DNA from: Candidatus Dojkabacteria bacterium
GTDB lineage: Bacteria; Patescibacteriota; Dojkabacteria; SC72
Length of the DNA stretch: 5,477 nucleotides
Reading direction: 5' to 3'
NCBI GenBank assembly: GCA_012511375.1
Contig: JAAZGF010000033.1
Coordinates: forward strand, 1 to 5,477
Positions within the stretch are counted from its first letter, which is position 1; each line of letters opens with the position of its first letter. This document shows positions 4,280 through 5,477 of this stretch, piece by piece. The notes beneath the pieces were generated by a model that saw nothing but the letters and a program-made list of their open reading frames with translations, did no database searches and was not told the origin of the DNA. The position numbers were made by a program, and so were the translations under genes.

Positions 4280-5477
4280 ATGGCAAAAGAATTTCAAATT
4301 TCAGATACTTCTGACACTGTAGATGAGAAGAGCAAAGATGAGAAGTTAGAGAAAGAAGAAACTACAGAAAAACCTGCAGAAAAGGAAGAAGTGAAGGAAA
4401 AGAAGGAAGAGAAAGTAAAAGAGGAAAAACCTAAAGAGAAGAAAAAACTGTTTGAAAACTTTAATTGGAAAAAATTGCTTTTCCCAACAGCAGCAGTACT
4501 AACCTTAGTAGGCATTGGCCTCTTCTATTATTTTGGGATATTCAAATTTAAACCTACTCCAATACATGAAATCTTAACCTTAAATGAAATGTTTGTAGAG
4601 TCTGCTCCTTTTTCTACACTTAGAAAATCACTCCCATTACTATCAAAACCTAATGAGCCTCGAACAGAAGTCAGTCCTCTAAATGGATTACTCTTTTCTA
4701 AAAATGAGATGGATGAGATGAAGAAGAGAAGACCAGTTGCTGTCATGACAAATAATCATGTAGAGGCAAGACCACTCTCTGGTTTAAATAGTGCTGATAT
4801 TGTAATAGAGGCAAATGCTGAAAGTGGTATTACAAGACTTCTAGCAATATATTGGAGTAAAGCCCCTGAGAAAGTTGGCCCTATTCGTAGCTTAAGACAA
4901 TCATACCTAGAATGGGCAAGTGAATATGACCCACTCCTTATCTATGATGGTTGTGCACAAACAGATAATCCTAAAACAAATGCCTGCGGTAATGTTCACA
5001 CATACAGCATGAGAATTATTGGAACTATTGGAGCTTGGAGATCTGCAGAAGGAGGTAGAGTAGCACCACATAATGAGTATAGTTCTGTTAAGAATGCATG
5101 GTCCTATGGAGAAAGAGTAAACTGGGATAATTTCCCTTCCAGTTTTGGTAAATGGGAATTTAAAAAGGATGCCGATGTAAAAGAAAGAGGAGCTAAAACT
5201 GTCATAAGAACACTTTTCCATACAAGACTATCAAATGGAGGACTCTATGATGTCATTTGGAAATATGATAGTTCTACAAATACATACTTAAGAGAAGTGG
5301 GAGGTAAGATAGATACAGATACTGAGACAAACACACAGATTTATGCTAAGGTCGTTGTAATACAAGAAGTTAATGTAACACCATCAGGAGATGATAAAGG
5401 AAGATTAATAACCACTACTACTGGAGAGGGAGATGCTGTCATCTTACAGGATGGGAAAATACAAAATGGAAAATGGA
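4280..5477 (+). CDS. DUF3048 (YerB-like) membrane-anchored protein, C-terminus cut by window
   Basis: 399 codons without a stop to the right edge. Residues 1-58 are cytoplasmic and dominated by Lys and Glu (21-56). A membrane segment is at about 66-86 (LLFPTAAVLTLVGIGLFYYF), so the remainder is extracytoplasmic. From about 132 the DUF3048 signature is clear: SPLNGLLFSK, then RPVAVMTNNHVEARPLSGLN, SADIVIEANAESGITRLLAI, and EKVGPIRSLRQSYLEWA, which parallel Bacillus subtilis YerB. From about 303 the second DUF3048 subdomain begins (AKTVIRTLFHTR, then GGLYDVIWKYD). The family's biochemical role is unknown. YerB is a lipoprotein, whereas this one uses a signal anchor and has no lipobox. Cys225 and Cys236 lie 11 residues apart in a segment where I recall relatives having a short Gly/Ser-rich turn, and could form a disulfide. 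Of three overlapping ATGs (4272, 4276, 4280), only the one at 4280 opens this frame; the other two run into stops quickly. Confidence 0.9.
   Translation, partial: MAKEFQISDTSDTVDEKSKDEKLEKEETTEKPAEKEEVKEKKEEKVKEEKPKEKKKLFENFNWKKLLFPTAAVLTLVGIGLFYYFGIFKFKPTPIHEILTLNEMFVESAPFSTLRKSLPLLSKPNEPRTEVSPLNGLLFSKNEMDEMKKRRPVAVMTNNHVEARPLSGLNSADIVIEANAESGITRLLAIYWSKAPEKVGPIRSLRQSYLEWASEYDPLLIYDGCAQTDNPKTNACGNVHTYSMRIIGTIGAWRSAEGGRVAPHNEYSSVKNAWSYGERVNWDNFPSSFGKWEFKKDADVKERGAKTVIRTLFHTRLSNGGLYDVIWKYDSSTNTYLREVGGKIDTDTETNTQIYAKVVVIQEVNVTPSGDDKGRLITTTTGEGDAVILQDGKIQNGKW

Noticed and set aside
4294..5221. Minus-strand open frames rich in Ser and Phe at 4294-4515, 4528-4746 and 4907-5221
   Set aside because: These are the reverse of the Lys/Glu-rich and DUF3048 coding sequence on the plus strand; the Ser/Phe bias is the mirror of GAA/AAA codons.
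1158..5477. TGA recoded as glycine, as in some Patescibacteria
   Set aside because: No in-frame TGA occurs in any supported gene, and the visible stops are TAA and TAG, so the window gives no evidence of recoding. It also cannot exclude it, since no gene ends in TGA.

Overview
The window is AT-rich bacterial DNA. It most resembles a reduced-genome lineage such as Patescibacteria (CPR). This is an inference from four things: the DUF3048/YerB-type envelope protein with a lysine/glutamate-rich tail, a tRNA gene without an encoded CCA, several proteins without recognisable relatives, and larger genes that lack Shine-Dalgarno sequences. That last point argues against an ordinary Firmicute. No marker gene fixes the phylum.

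Layout, left to right. (1) Positions 1-484, minus strand: the first 161 residues of an ABC exporter that runs off the left edge. Positions 485-607 hold only its likely promoter. (2) 608-739, minus: a small single-pass membrane protein (43 aa, or 60 aa from an upstream start at 790). (3) About 740-1157: no gene, but the most striking part of the window. A strong minus-strand promoter (TTGATA, 17 bp, TG-extended TATATT) is followed within about 60 nt by an intrinsic-terminator-like hairpin with six U. About 150 nt of densely packed hairpins then follow, in which the key pairing segment has two alternative partners. (4) 1158-2969, minus: a 603-aa soluble protein I do not recognise. (5) 3054-3127, minus: tRNA-Pro(GGG). 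(6) 3167-4195, minus: a membrane-anchored protein with two tandem beta-rich repeats. (7) 4280-5477, plus: a membrane-anchored DUF3048 (YerB-like) protein, cut by the right edge.

Genes 6 and 7 are divergent, share an 84-bp promoter region, and both expose beta-rich domains outside the membrane, so they probably belong to cell-envelope biology. The minus-strand genes look separately transcribed rather than forming one operon: most have their own -10 box 13-20 nt upstream of the start, which would give leaders of only about 7-14 nt. The one clear departure is the structured RNA locus. It is either a stand-alone non-coding RNA or a long regulatory leader for the small membrane protein. No CRISPR array, transposase, phage gene or insertion-sequence end was seen.
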